Of a stretch of DNA of 35,496 bases, positions 1 through 6,967 are shown piece by piece. Position numbers and translations under genes: made by a program. The first letter of the stretch is position 1; every line of letters starts with the position of its first letter. Below the pieces are notes generated by a model that saw only the letters and a list, made by a program, of their open reading frames with translations, made no database searches and was not told the DNA's origin. Source of the DNA: Candidatus Kaiserbacteria bacterium (GTDB taxonomy: Bacteria > Patescibacteriota > Minisyncoccia > Phycocordibacterales > UBA12088); assembly GCA_007116405.1 (NCBI GenBank), contig SKIN01000044.1, positions 1 to 35,496 on the forward strand, in the 5' to 3' direction.

Positions 1-25
1 ACTCAAAATTACAAAATATTGAGTT

Positions 26-36
26 AGATTGAATCT
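26..36. repeat. 11-bp palindrome AGATTSAATCT, copy 1
   Basis: AGATTGAATCT is a perfect inverted repeat of five bases around one central base. It lies inside a longer 17-nt string, GAGTTAGATTGAATCTC (21-37), which recurs inverted at 577-593. It is at the edge of the window, so the gene it may control (to the left, on the minus strand) is not visible. Confidence 0.6.
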
Positions 37-54
37 CGTCATTGTTGGACAACT

Positions 55-84
55 AAAAAGGGTGACGCCATGCGACGCCACCCT
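55..84 (-). terminator. Rho-independent terminator of the small membrane protein gene
   Basis: On the minus strand AGGGTG pairs with CACCCT (79-84 with 59-64). The loop region is GC-rich and can pair further, and a run of T follows (55-58 read as A on the plus strand). It lies 16 bases past the stop of the gene at 101-493. Confidence 0.7.
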
Positions 85-100
85 CCAAGGAGCAAAAGTA

Positions 101-493
101 CTACACAAACACTTTCTGCAAGACGGTTATCAGACCGACCAGGGCGAACAGCATGATCAAACCAAAGAATACGCCGATCGTCAGGTTCATCATTCCGTTG
201 TCGAGAGACCTCATAAGGTCTCCGTTCTCATGCCACCTTCTTTTGCGACGGGTGGAGAGATACAACTTGCCGCCACTGTCTTCGTGGATGCTGACGTGTT
301 TCCAGCCGCCATCTTCGCGATAGCGTCGGATGATCTCATCACGCATCCACGGCTTGTAGCCATGGGGGAGCTGCACTTCCCTTGTCGTCTTCGAGAGGGA
401 CTCGAGGTCCTCGTCGAGTGCTGTAACGACACGGTTTACCGCTTCTATCCTACCCTCGTCCATTGCGGGGGGTTCATTTGGTTTTACAGTCAT
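101..493 (-). CDS. Small hypothetical protein with C-terminal membrane anchor
   Basis: This 130-residue protein has a charged, soluble N-terminal part of about 95 residues and one hydrophobic segment at the C-terminus (about residues 103-127), so it is likely a tail-anchored membrane protein facing the cytoplasm. I do not recognise the family. The ATG at 493 is chosen because GGAGG stands nine bases upstream, one of the few clear Shine-Dalgarno sites in the window; a longer reading from 538 has no such support. It has its own promoter (529-556) and terminator (55-84), so it is monocistronic. A 17-bp inverted repeat flanks the whole unit (21-37 and 577-593). That could mean a shared regulator or a small mobile unit. 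No function is claimed. Confidence 0.7.
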   Translation of the reverse strand: MTVKPNEPPAMDEGRIEAVNRVVTALDEDLESLSKTTREVQLPHGYKPWMRDEIIRRYREDGGWKHVSIHEDSGGKLYLSTRRKRRWHENGDLMRSLDNGMMNLTIGVFFGLIMLFALVGLITVLQKVFV

Positions 494-528
494 TGTACTA
501 CCTCCATTCTTTCGTTGACCTGCGTATC

Positions 529-556
529 TAAATATCACATGACAAGATTATGTCAA
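529..556 (-). promoter_or_regulatory. Promoter with overlapping TGACA-N6-TGTCA operator-like palindrome
   Basis: Minus strand: -35 TTGACA (551-556), a 16-bp spacer, then -10 TATTTA (529-534). A perfect inverted repeat, TGACA (540-544) and TGTCA (551-555), covers the -35 and the upstream half of the spacer. That is where a dimeric repressor would block the polymerase. Predicted start is near 522, giving a leader of about 30 bases with a Shine-Dalgarno site. Confidence 0.55.
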
Positions 557-577
557 ACATCACCGCCCCGACGTATG

Positions 578-588
578 AGATTCAATCT
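578..588. repeat. 11-bp palindrome AGATTSAATCT, copy 2
   Basis: AGATTCAATCT lies inside GAGATTCAATCTAACTC (577-593), the exact reverse complement of the 17-nt string at 21-37. It is about 22 bases upstream of the -35 of the small membrane protein gene. Confidence 0.6.
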
Positions 589-611
589 AACTCATTAATG
601 ACTATCTGCAG

Positions 612-646
612 GCTGTGACCCTACGTAACGTAGTGAGGATTGAAAC
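612..646 (+). repeat. Orphan CRISPR-repeat-like sequence (single copy)
   Basis: The segment ends in GTGAGGATTGAAAC, a 3' end shared by many type I and type III CRISPR repeats. It contains a short central inverted repeat, CTACG-TAA-CGTAG (621-633). The length of about 35 nt also fits a repeat unit. I see no second copy, no spacers and no cas gene in the window, so it is not an array. It sits 13 bases past the stop of the nucleotidyltransferase gene. Confidence 0.3.
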
Positions 647-658
647 CAGATACGACAC

Positions 659-1210
659 TCAATCAATTATAACTTTCAGTTTCGGCCATTTTTGCAACCA
701 AGATTTCTTTGTTATGCGCTCATAGAAATAGTCCATCCGTTTTTCCTTAGTGGAAGGTGAGGGACGGATGATCAAGCTAACCAGATCCTCTATACCATGT
801 GGAGCAATGATTATGGGTTGATTGTCCTTAAGTGTAACTGCAACACATGTCGGGGTTTCGACCCAATGAGAAATACCTTCTTGGGTCGACGTGTAAGGGG
901 CATCACCATGGCGTGTGTGCATATACGCCTGGTTCTTTATCTCCCATTCAAGACCCAACTTCCCATTCATTATTGTTGACAGCGCTTTGTCGTGCTCCTC
1001 GTCAGCATTGTTGGCATCAAAGTATACGAGGTCTATATCATTGGTGTCCGCCACCTCGCGCCGTATATCATGCAAATGGTCCCAAACCTTATTACGAAGA
1101 AATCCGGCACCGATCATCCAGTCCGGGAGACGGAGTTTCTCTGCTTCGTATAGCACCTCCATCATCCACGCGTCAGCCTTAACGAGCTCAGCAATGTCCT
1201 CCTCATTCAT
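659..1210 (-). CDS. DUF925-type nucleotidyltransferase family protein
   Basis: This 183-residue protein matches the bacterial DUF925/NTP_transf_6 family as I know it. It has the opening LPDWMIGAGFLRNKVWDHLH (residues 28-47), then an acidic pair in DIDLVYFD (59-66) that fits the metal-binding carboxylates of a nucleotidyltransferase fold, then WEIKNQAYMHTRHGDAPY and a HWVET motif. The substrate of the family is unknown. It stands alone. The ATG at 1210 is preceded by TATATT with only six bases between, so the mRNA is probably leaderless. GAGGAGG occurs just inside the gene (codons 3-5) and cannot serve the first ATG. An AGATTSAATCT palindrome lies at 1242-1252, in the -35 region. Confidence 0.85.
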   Translation of the reverse strand: MNEEDIAELVKADAWMMEVLYEAEKLRLPDWMIGAGFLRNKVWDHLHDIRREVADTNDIDLVYFDANNADEEHDKALSTIMNGKLGLEWEIKNQAYMHTRHGDAPYTSTQEGISHWVETPTCVAVTLKDNQPIIIAPHGIEDLVSLIIRPSPSTKEKRMDYFYERITKKSWLQKWPKLKVIID

Positions 1211-1216
1211 TCACAG

Positions 1217-1222
1217 AATATA
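1217..1222 (-). promoter_or_regulatory. -10 element of the DUF925 gene, six bases from the ATG
   Basis: TATATT on the minus strand is followed by six bases and then the ATG, so transcription would begin at or next to the start codon. The expected -35 position (1240-1245) has no good hexamer but touches the palindrome at 1242-1252, so an activator may help. Confidence 0.5.
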
Positions 1223-1241
1223 CCACGATTCTTAATAAGCT

Positions 1242-1252
1242 AGATTGAATCT
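1242..1252. repeat. 11-bp palindrome AGATTSAATCT, copy 3
   Basis: AGATTGAATCT within TAGATTGAATCTCGT (1241-1255), the same orientation and right flank as copy 1. It covers the -35 region of the DUF925 gene promoter. Confidence 0.6.
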
Positions 1253-1264
1253 CGTGCGATGAAT

Positions 1265-1300
1265 ACAAACACACCTCTAGCGATGGAAGTGTGTTTGTTT
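1265..1300 (-). terminator. Hairpin terminator downstream of the zinc-ribbon gene
   Basis: ACAAACACAC (1265-1274) pairs perfectly with GTGTGTTTGT (1289-1298), a 10-bp stem with a 14-base loop. It lies between the stop of the zinc-ribbon gene (1342) and the promoter of the DUF925 gene. The T-run after the stem is short on the minus strand, so termination strength is uncertain. Confidence 0.55.
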
Positions 1301-1341
1301 GGCATTTGTCACCCTACCGGCAGACTATTGGAACCAGCTAC

Positions 1342-1638
1342 TTATCCAGTTGTCCACCAAGCACCCAATTTACCAATGATCAAACCTATTATCCCTAAAA
1401 CGATGAGCACTACTCCCCCACCTTCTCCATTCGGTAGAGAGAAAAAACCTATGATAATGGTAATCCAGGAAAGCAACTTCACCAATTTCCATATTTTAAA
1501 TGTCTTCTGAATTGTAACTGCGCGACCTTCGTCAAAATAACCACGGTTTTCTATCATTGTAGGGTTTCCGCAGTTGGGGCATGCGGTAGCTCTATCAGAG
1601 AATTCCTTTGCACATTCGTCGCAGTTGATCAAACTCAT
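1342..1638 (-). CDS. Zinc-ribbon membrane protein
   Basis: This 98-residue protein starts with a four-cysteine zinc ribbon: CDEC at residues 6-9 and CPNC at 20-23. A linker of about 25 residues follows, then two hydrophobic segments (about 53-67 and 74-89). The plan, an N-terminal zinc ribbon followed by a membrane hairpin, is common in small bacterial proteins of unknown role. The ribbon would face the cytoplasm. No Shine-Dalgarno site precedes the ATG. It stands alone, with a hairpin past its stop at 1265-1298. No specific function can be read from the sequence. Confidence 0.8.
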   Translation of the reverse strand: MSLINCDECAKEFSDRATACPNCGNPTMIENRGYFDEGRAVTIQKTFKIWKLVKLLSWITIIIGFFSLPNGEGGGVVLIVLGIIGLIIGKLGAWWTTG

Positions 1639-1797
1639 GGGAAATAGTGAGCAAAAGCTAATAAGTGTTTGTGAAAACCGTTATATCTCCATTTTTCTGA
1701 ACTGTCCACTACTGGTAGGACATTGAGATCAGTCACCATGTAGTTGCCTGGTTGTAGATGTGGGGTGGGGTAATTGGTTGATTTACTTTCCACATAC

Positions 1798-1826
1798 AAC
1801 AAAGCACCGTGTCAGGTGCTTTGTTT
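1798..1826 (-). terminator. Terminator after tRNA-Glu
   Basis: AACAAAGCACC (1798-1808) pairs perfectly with GGTGCTTTGTT (1815-1825), an 11-bp stem with a six-base loop, 14 bases beyond the tRNA-Glu 3' end. It also closes the murF operon if that reads through the tRNA. Confidence 0.8.
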
Positions 1827-1839
1827 AGGAAAATATATG

Positions 1840-1911
1840 TGACCCTACCGGGAATCGAACCCGGGTTTCGACCGTGAGAGGGTCGCGTCCTAGCCGCTAG
1901 ACGATAGGGCC
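1840..1911 (-). tRNA. tRNA-Glu (anticodon CTC)
   Basis: Full cloverleaf on the minus strand: acceptor GGCCCTA/TAGGGTC, anticodon arm CGACC-CTCTCAC-GGTCG giving CTC, and T-arm with GGTTCGATTCC. The discriminator is A and CCA is not encoded (CAT follows). A weak promoter, TTCCGT-N17-TACAAT, precedes it; it may also be transcribed with murF, 71 bases upstream. Confidence 0.95.
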
Positions 1912-1982
1912 TATGGTTCCAGATTGTACTACAGCTTTTGAAATTACGGAAGAGGTGCGCCGGGGCCGTGCCGGAGTGCGGA

Positions 1983-3269
1983 TCACCGCTTCTTCCACTC
2001 TGTGTCTTGGCGCACGAGGAACTCCGGTGCGGTGTTCGGGTCTGCGAGAAGTGAGGCGGAGAGCTTCTCCATGCGCATGGACTGACTGCCTTTGACATAT
2101 ACCGTGTCACCCTCAAAGAGTATCTCCCGAGCAAGCGCGATTGCCTCCTCCACGTTTTGCACGGCTTCAATGCGGGTGCATCTGCCCTTGGCGTCCTTTG
2201 CCTTCTGCACCGCGGAGCGCATGCGTACGCCGACACCAACAAATACATGGGCCACCTCCGCAACGTGCGTGCCGACCGCTTCGTGCGCCGAAACAGAAAA
2301 GTCACCGAGCTCCATCATGTCACCCAGAAACACCACTATCCTGCCGTCGGTCTTGAGTGTACCGAGCGTGGTAAGTCCGGCTTCAACAGCTGACGGCGAT
2401 GAGTTGTAACTGTCGTCGATGAGCGTCATGCCATCGCGCCCCTTGAGCACGCGCATGCGACCCGGAGGCGTGGCGTGTCCGGTGAGACTTGGGACCGACG
2501 CTGAGAAACCGTGTCCTTCAGCGACCACGACCGCGAGAGCCGCAAGTAAGGGGTAGACGTGATGATGTCCGAGAGTCCCGTCGAGGGTAAGCTCAGCATG
2601 TTCTGCTTGGAAGGTCACGGCGGAGGTCATACCCACCGGCCTCTTGTCTTCATAGCGCACCTCGGGTGTGCCACCGCGCACGGTTGCAGCCTCGGAGAAC
2701 CCATAGGAGAGAACGGTCTGGCCCTCTTCGACAGCGAGGTTGGCCATCTTGGGGTCATCAGCATTCACAATGAGGGTGCCGTGAGCGCGTAGTGCTTTCT
2801 TGAGTTCGAGCTTTTCCTCGATGACGGCCTCGGGGGAGTCAAAATACTCCACGTGTACCGGCACATCGGGGAAACGCGTGTACACGACGACATGAGGACG
2901 TACCCAGTGGAGCGCCCTGAGGTCACCCGGCCTGTCTGCTCCGCACTCAAGCACAAGCCACTCCGGGTAGTCGTGCTTGAAGAGGACGACGTACGCACCT
3001 TCGAGGATATTCTCGAACCAGCCATGCAGCGACGACCAGGCGTTCGGGAGACCCAGTATCGTGAGCGGCACGCCTACTTCACTATTGAAACTCTTTTCAC
3101 TCTTGCGTGCACGATGATACGCAGAAAGCGCGGTGAATATCGCGTCCTTGGTGCCGGTTTTGCCGACGTTGCCGCTTATCGCAACCACCTTGGGTTTGTA
3201 CTTACGCAGTGCGAGACGCGCTTCCCAGGTGAGTATGGTCACTACTATCTTCTTGAGGATCCTTTTCAT
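1983..3269 (-). CDS. murF: UDP-N-acetylmuramoyl-tripeptide--D-alanyl-D-alanine ligase
   Basis: MurF joins D-Ala-D-Ala to the UDP-MurNAc-tripeptide using ATP, the last cytoplasmic step of the wall precursor. The 428-residue protein shows the Mur ligase plan. The P-loop is GNVGKTGTKD near residue 33 (GKT kept, the usual asparagine position altered). A central domain contains VNADDPKMANLA, and the C-terminal domain starts with DDSYNSSPSAVEAGL and then LGDMMELG, both typical of MurF. The long N-terminal UDP-binding domain of classical MurF is nearly absent, since the P-loop starts within 40 residues. The ATG at 3269 is chosen; a GTG at 3293 would add eight residues. It is last in mraZ-rsmH-ftsL-ftsI-murF, 50 bases after ftsI. 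Confidence 0.93.
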   Translation of the reverse strand: MKRILKKIVVTILTWEARLALRKYKPKVVAISGNVGKTGTKDAIFTALSAYHRARKSEKSFNSEVGVPLTILGLPNAWSSLHGWFENILEGAYVVLFKHDYPEWLVLECGADRPGDLRALHWVRPHVVVYTRFPDVPVHVEYFDSPEAVIEEKLELKKALRAHGTLIVNADDPKMANLAVEEGQTVLSYGFSEAATVRGGTPEVRYEDKRPVGMTSAVTFQAEHAELTLDGTLGHHHVYPLLAALAVVVAEGHGFSASVPSLTGHATPPGRMRVLKGRDGMTLIDDSYNSSPSAVEAGLTTLGTLKTDGRIVVFLGDMMELGDFSVSAHEAVGTHVAEVAHVFVGVGVRMRSAVQKAKDAKGRCTRIEAVQNVEEAIALAREILFEGDTVYVKGSQSMRMEKLSASLLADPNTAPEFLVRQDTEWKKR

Positions 3270-3319
3270 GGGAACTACCCATGTATCATACACGATGCAC
3301 TCGGAAGAGAATAGTCGTG

Positions 3320-5038
3320 CTATCGGTCGGGCGGTACTTCGTAGTAGTTGATCAACAGGTCGACCATCTCCATGAACGGTTCGGTGAGTGTTTCGGATGC
3401 ATATTGAGCACCTTGCGGCTCGACATGAAATAGGAAGATAAGAAATTGCGGGTCATACGCCGGGAAGTAGCCAAAGAGACTGTGGAGGTAGCGACCCTCT
3501 TCATACCCACGAGCGCCTTCGCGGGCTATCTGCGCTGTGCCTGTCTTTGCTGCAATGCTGTAGCGGTCTTTCTTCACGTTACCACCTCGCAACGTAGTGT
3601 CGACCGTGTCAACGAGCATGCGGGTGATCTCTTCGGATGCCTCCGGTGAGAGTACGCGCACCTTGTCATCGGGAGCGACGCGCCCTTCCCCACCTTTGTA
3701 GTAATCAATGGCTTGCACCAAATGCGGGGTGATGAGGTTGCCACCGTTTGCAAGTGCCGACAGTGCACGTACTGTCGCTATGGGCGTGAGTGCGATACCT
3801 TGGCCGAATGATGCGGTGGCGTATTCCAAATCTCGAGGTGAATCCAAGTTATCAATGAGGCCGCGCACTTCAAACGGCAGATCGATACCAGTCTCCTCAC
3901 CAAAACCAAATGCGCGCATACGTTCACCAAGCACTTGAGTACCGACCTTGCGGGTCATGTACGCCATACCAACGTTCAGTGAGTTGTTCAGAACCGCCTG
4001 CATGTCCACGACACCTCGGGCGCGCCCGTCGAAGTTACGTATTGTAGCCGTGTCAATGACGACCGAACCAGTGTCGTTGTACGTGGTCTCTGCGGTGATG
4101 GCACCGGTGTCGAGACCTATGGCGAGTGCTATCGGCTTGATGATGGAGCCCATTTCGTACACGTTCTCAACCAGGATGTTGCGGAATACCTGGGAGTTGC
4201 CGGTGAGGTACAGGTGGTTGGGATTGTACGAGGGCAATGATGCGAGCGCGTAGATACCTCCCGTACGAGGGTCAATCACGATACCACCGAGCTGCCGCGC
4301 GCCCCAGTCCTCTTGTGCCCTCGTGAGAATGGTCTCAAGCGACTGCTGTACGATCGGTTCTACCGTCGTCACTAGACTGCCCTGACGTGTGAATCCCTCG
4401 TCATGGATGAGGTCGCGAAGACCGGTAAACACTTCGGCAAAAAAGTTCACGTACAACTTGCTGCTTTCCCGCTCGAGGACCGATTCCCAGTAGCGCTCCA
4501 GGCCATACTGGCCGTGCAAGACGTGACCGTTGTGCCCGTAGCCTACAAAGCCGAGGATGTGCGACCCGAGGTGGTTGCCGGGATAATGCCGCCACTGTTC
4601 CCGATACAAATGGACGCCGGGGAGCCGCAAGGCAACAATAGCGTCCGCGTCGGCCGGTTCGATACGGTTCGCGATCTCCTCATACGGGTCGTCGGGCCTG
4701 CTCGCACGCTCTTTGAAGCTCTCTTCGTCGAGCTCGATGATGCGGGAGAGCGCCTCATACGTACGGTCGACGTCGGTGATGCGCATCGGGTTGATAGCGA
4801 GCATATACCCGGTACGTATCGATGCTGCCGCGATACGCTCACCGGTGCGCAGCGTGAAATAGATGGAGCCACGATCAAAGATGTTATGTGTACTGCGCAC
4901 GTACTGCTGCGTTGCTTGTTCACCGTACGCGTCACCATGCACCACTTGCACAAAGTACAAGCGGGTCGTGAGTACCAGACCAACAAGAACGACTCCTGCG
5001 AGGAGGAAGCGGACCCTGAGTACAAATGCAGCACGCAT
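3320..5038 (-). CDS. ftsI: Division penicillin-binding protein (FtsI/PBP2-like transpeptidase)
   Basis: This class B penicillin-binding protein cross-links septal peptidoglycan. The 572 residues contain an N-terminal membrane anchor (about 8-27), a dimerisation region, and a C-terminal transpeptidase domain. All three catalytic motifs are present: S298-I-I-K (in MGSIIKP), S353-L-N, and K498-T-G (KTGTAQ). The usual PGSTFK context has changed to MGSIIK, but the serine and lysine are kept. The ATG at 5038 lies six bases after the ftsL stop, so the two genes are probably coupled. Context (rsmH and an FtsL-like protein upstream, murF downstream) favours the division enzyme over an elongation PBP2. 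Confidence 0.93.
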   Translation of the reverse strand: MRAAFVLRVRFLLAGVVLVGLVLTTRLYFVQVVHGDAYGEQATQQYVRSTHNIFDRGSIYFTLRTGERIAAASIRTGYMLAINPMRITDVDRTYEALSRIIELDEESFKERASRPDDPYEEIANRIEPADADAIVALRLPGVHLYREQWRHYPGNHLGSHILGFVGYGHNGHVLHGQYGLERYWESVLERESSKLYVNFFAEVFTGLRDLIHDEGFTRQGSLVTTVEPIVQQSLETILTRAQEDWGARQLGGIVIDPRTGGIYALASLPSYNPNHLYLTGNSQVFRNILVENVYEMGSIIKPIALAIGLDTGAITAETTYNDTGSVVIDTATIRNFDGRARGVVDMQAVLNNSLNVGMAYMTRKVGTQVLGERMRAFGFGEETGIDLPFEVRGLIDNLDSPRDLEYATASFGQGIALTPIATVRALSALANGGNLITPHLVQAIDYYKGGEGRVAPDDKVRVLSPEASEEITRMLVDTVDTTLRGGNVKKDRYSIAAKTGTAQIAREGARGYEEGRYLHSLFGYFPAYDPQFLIFLFHVEPQGAQYASETLTEPFMEMVDLLINYYEVPPDR

Positions 5039-5044
5039 ATGCCA

Positions 5045-5374
5045 CTACGGCAGGCGGGTCAACCGTCCTCCCGCCTCTATGGTGACGTAGGCGCTCGGCG
5101 TTATCGCCACCAGGTTGAATTCTTCAAGGGCATCGGGGCGCAACGCATCAAGATGCGCAAAGTACTGCGACTCGAGCTCGGTCACACGCGCTTCTTCCAT
5201 GCGTATTGAAAGGAGAAGCTCTTGACGAAACGCGACCTGAACGACGGTCATTGAGATAAAGTACATGTATGCAAAAAGGAGACCGATGAGCGTGAGCCAC
5301 TCGAGCCACAAGATCACACCCGAGAACGGGATGTGTGCGATGCGTAGGTATGTTGTTTGAATGATATTTGCCAT
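5045..5374 (-). CDS. ftsL: FtsL-like division protein
   Basis: This 109-residue protein has one membrane span (about residues 20-42) and then a heptad-like helical stretch (about 45-75, LLLSIRMEEARVTELESQY). That is the topology of FtsL: a short cytoplasmic end, one span and a periplasmic coiled coil that pairs with FtsB. FtsL sequences diverge greatly, so the call rests on topology and on its place between rsmH and ftsI, the standard ftsL position. No Shine-Dalgarno site is seen. It starts 30 bases after rsmH ends and stops six bases before ftsI. Confidence 0.7.
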   Translation of the reverse strand: MANIIQTTYLRIAHIPFSGVILWLEWLTLIGLLFAYMYFISMTVVQVAFRQELLLSIRMEEARVTELESQYFAHLDALRPDALEEFNLVAITPSAYVTIEAGGRLTRLP

Positions 5375-5404
5375 GTGGTCTCTTGCGTGGTTTTGTGCGT
5401 CCCG

Positions 5405-6331
5405 TCATTGAGTCGATGCTTTTTCGAAGCAGCGGAGTTTTGCGCTGCGGGCTCGAGGGTTTGCGAGTACTTCGTCTCTCGAAGACGGGATGGGGTGCTT
5501 TGTTAGCACCGTACCCTCGCCTTGCCGTGCCCACTCGCGGAATGCCTGCTTCACGATGCGGTCCTCAAGGCCGTGAAAGGTGATGACCGCTATCCTGCCG
5601 CCATTCCGCACTAAACGCTTCGCCGCTTCAAGACCTTCCGTGAGAGCGCCGAGTTCGTCGTTCACCGCCATACGTATCGCCTGAAACGTGCGCGTTGCCG
5701 GATGGCGTTTGCCTCGCCTGCCGAGCGCTGCCTCGATGAGTTCCGCGAGCTCACGTGCCGAGGCGATAGGCTGTTCTTCTCGCCGTTCTCGTATGACCCG
5801 CGCCACTTTACGTGCTCGTGTCTCACCTCCAAATCCATAGATGATGTCGGCAAGCGATGTCTCGTCCCACTCATTCACGACGTGCCAGGCGGTAAGCTCT
5901 CCTTCATCGGTATGTGCCCGGAGCGTCATGCGAAGCGGGTCATCTGACGTGAAGCTGAAGCCTCTCCCGCTCTCACCTTCAAGTTGGTCGGAAGAGAGGC
6001 CGAGGTCGAGTAGTATCTTGTCTGCCGCTTCGACGTCGAGCTCGGTGAGGTGACGCGTCATGTGCCGAAAGTTGCCGCAGACGTAGGACACACGCGGGTC
6101 CTGCCCTATGCGCGCACGTACACGGTCGAGTGCAGTGGCGTCGGCATCCATGGCGATGTACCTTCCGTCGGGGCCCAGTCTCTCAAGTAGGGCGCTCATA
6201 TGCCCTCCCCCACCTACCGTGCCATCAACAATGACATCGTTCGGCTGAACGGAGAGCAACTCAATGACTTCTTGTAAAAGAACAGGGGTGTGAAGTGTCG
6301 TGCTTGCTTTCGGGGTACGCGCGTCTACCAT
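5405..6331 (-). CDS. rsmH: 16S rRNA (cytosine-1402-N4)-methyltransferase
   Basis: RsmH (MraW) methylates N4 of C1402 in the ribosomal decoding centre with S-adenosylmethionine. The 308 residues carry the family signatures: HTPVLLQEVIELL near the N-terminus, the SAM motif VDGTVGGGGHM (about 35-45), AMDADATAL, ILLDLGLSSDQLE (substrate/SAM pocket), FQAIRMAVNDEL and VITFHGLEDRIVK. Length matches the family (about 300). It starts five bases after mraZ stops, so the two are co-translated as in most division clusters. Confidence 0.97.
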   Translation of the reverse strand: MVDARTPKASTTLHTPVLLQEVIELLSVQPNDVIVDGTVGGGGHMSALLERLGPDGRYIAMDADATALDRVRARIGQDPRVSYVCGNFRHMTRHLTELDVEAADKILLDLGLSSDQLEGESGRGFSFTSDDPLRMTLRAHTDEGELTAWHVVNEWDETSLADIIYGFGGETRARKVARVIRERREEQPIASARELAELIEAALGRRGKRHPATRTFQAIRMAVNDELGALTEGLEAAKRLVRNGGRIAVITFHGLEDRIVKQAFREWARQGEGTVLTKHPIPSSRDEVLANPRARSAKLRCFEKASTQ

Positions 6332-6336
6332 ATCGT

Positions 6337-6771
6337 CTACAACACACCGATCTCACCTAATTTTTCCGCTACACGGTCTGCTTCCTGCTCCACCGATGCT
6401 CGATACGTATCCCAGAGCTGTTCGTCCCACACTTCACACCTGTCGTTCACACCGATGAGTACTGTCTTGGTGGTGAGTTTGGCGTGTCGTGCGAGTTCAG
6501 AAGGGATGAGTATGCGACCGAGCTGATCAATGTCGATCTCCGCGGCACCAGCAAAGAGGTAGCGACCGAACGCACGGGAGTCTGCCTGGCCCATGGAGAG
6601 CCGGTTCAACTTCTCGACTATGGAGCGCCACTGTGTCTGACTAAAGACAAAGAGGCATGAGTCGAGTCCGCGCGTGATGACTACTTTCTTACCGAGCGCA
6701 CGGCGGAATTTTGCCGGTAGCGCGATCCTTCGTTTGCCATCGATCGTGTGTCTGTATTCGCCGATGAGCAT
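6337..6771 (-). CDS. mraZ: Transcriptional regulator / division-cluster protein MraZ
   Basis: MraZ is an AbrB-fold DNA-binding protein that forms rings and controls the division cluster it heads. The 144-residue protein has two repeats, each with the family DxxxR signature: DGKRRIALPAKFR (about 11-23) and DQLGRILIPSEL (about 81-92). The length matches the family. The ATG at 6771 gives the expected MLIGEY start; longer readings run into the divergent promoter region. No Shine-Dalgarno site precedes it. Upstream, 6805-6844 holds four direct repeats with a 10-bp period that fit an MraZ operator, so autoregulation is likely. Confidence 0.95.
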   Translation of the reverse strand: MLIGEYRHTIDGKRRIALPAKFRRALGKKVVITRGLDSCLFVFSQTQWRSIVEKLNRLSMGQADSRAFGRYLFAGAAEIDIDQLGRILIPSELARHAKLTTKTVLIGVNDRCEVWDEQLWDTYRASVEQEADRVAEKLGEIGVL

Positions 6772-6804
6772 ACGATGGATCAGTAGAACGGGGGCGTATC
6801 TACC

Positions 6805-6844
6805 GATATACCACTTTGTTCCACATGCATACACAATACACCAC
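6805..6844 (-). promoter_or_regulatory. MraZ box: four 10-bp-phased GTG(G) direct repeats
   Basis: On the minus strand four consecutive 10-mers begin with GTG: GTGGTGTATT, GTGTATGCAT, GTGGAACAAA and GTGGTATATC. Another GTGGA begins at 6875, 31 bases upstream. Known MraZ operators (E. coli, Mycoplasma) are short G-rich direct repeats spaced by one helical turn, and this array lies 34 bases before the mraZ start. Confidence 0.7.
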
Positions 6845-6967
6845 TCTGCCCTCCTCTCCCCAGCATCTTTTCCACATATACTGCTCTGTTGCGGCCGATA
6901 TAAGGCGATTTCACTGTTCGAACACAGAGGTGTTGCGTTGTCGAGGATTCGGTCGCATAGTATACCT

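Noticed and set aside
29..598. Long plus-strand reading frame (189 codons) opposite the small membrane protein gene
   Set aside because: It is antisense to a gene with a Shine-Dalgarno site, promoter and terminator, and its protein has no recognisable pattern.
612..646. CRISPR array
   Set aside because: Only one repeat-like unit, no spacer pattern and no cas genes; reported only as an orphan repeat-like sequence.
4403..5209. 268-codon plus-strand frame opposite ftsI and ftsL
   Set aside because: Antisense to clear, motif-bearing genes. Long shadow frames are expected at this GC content; no start signal.
6674..6967. N-terminal extension of the RelA/SpoT gene into mraZ
   Set aside because: It would overlap mraZ on the other strand and the MraZ boxes. 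The conserved part of the protein starts after the ATG at 6968 and promoter-like sequence lies just before it.
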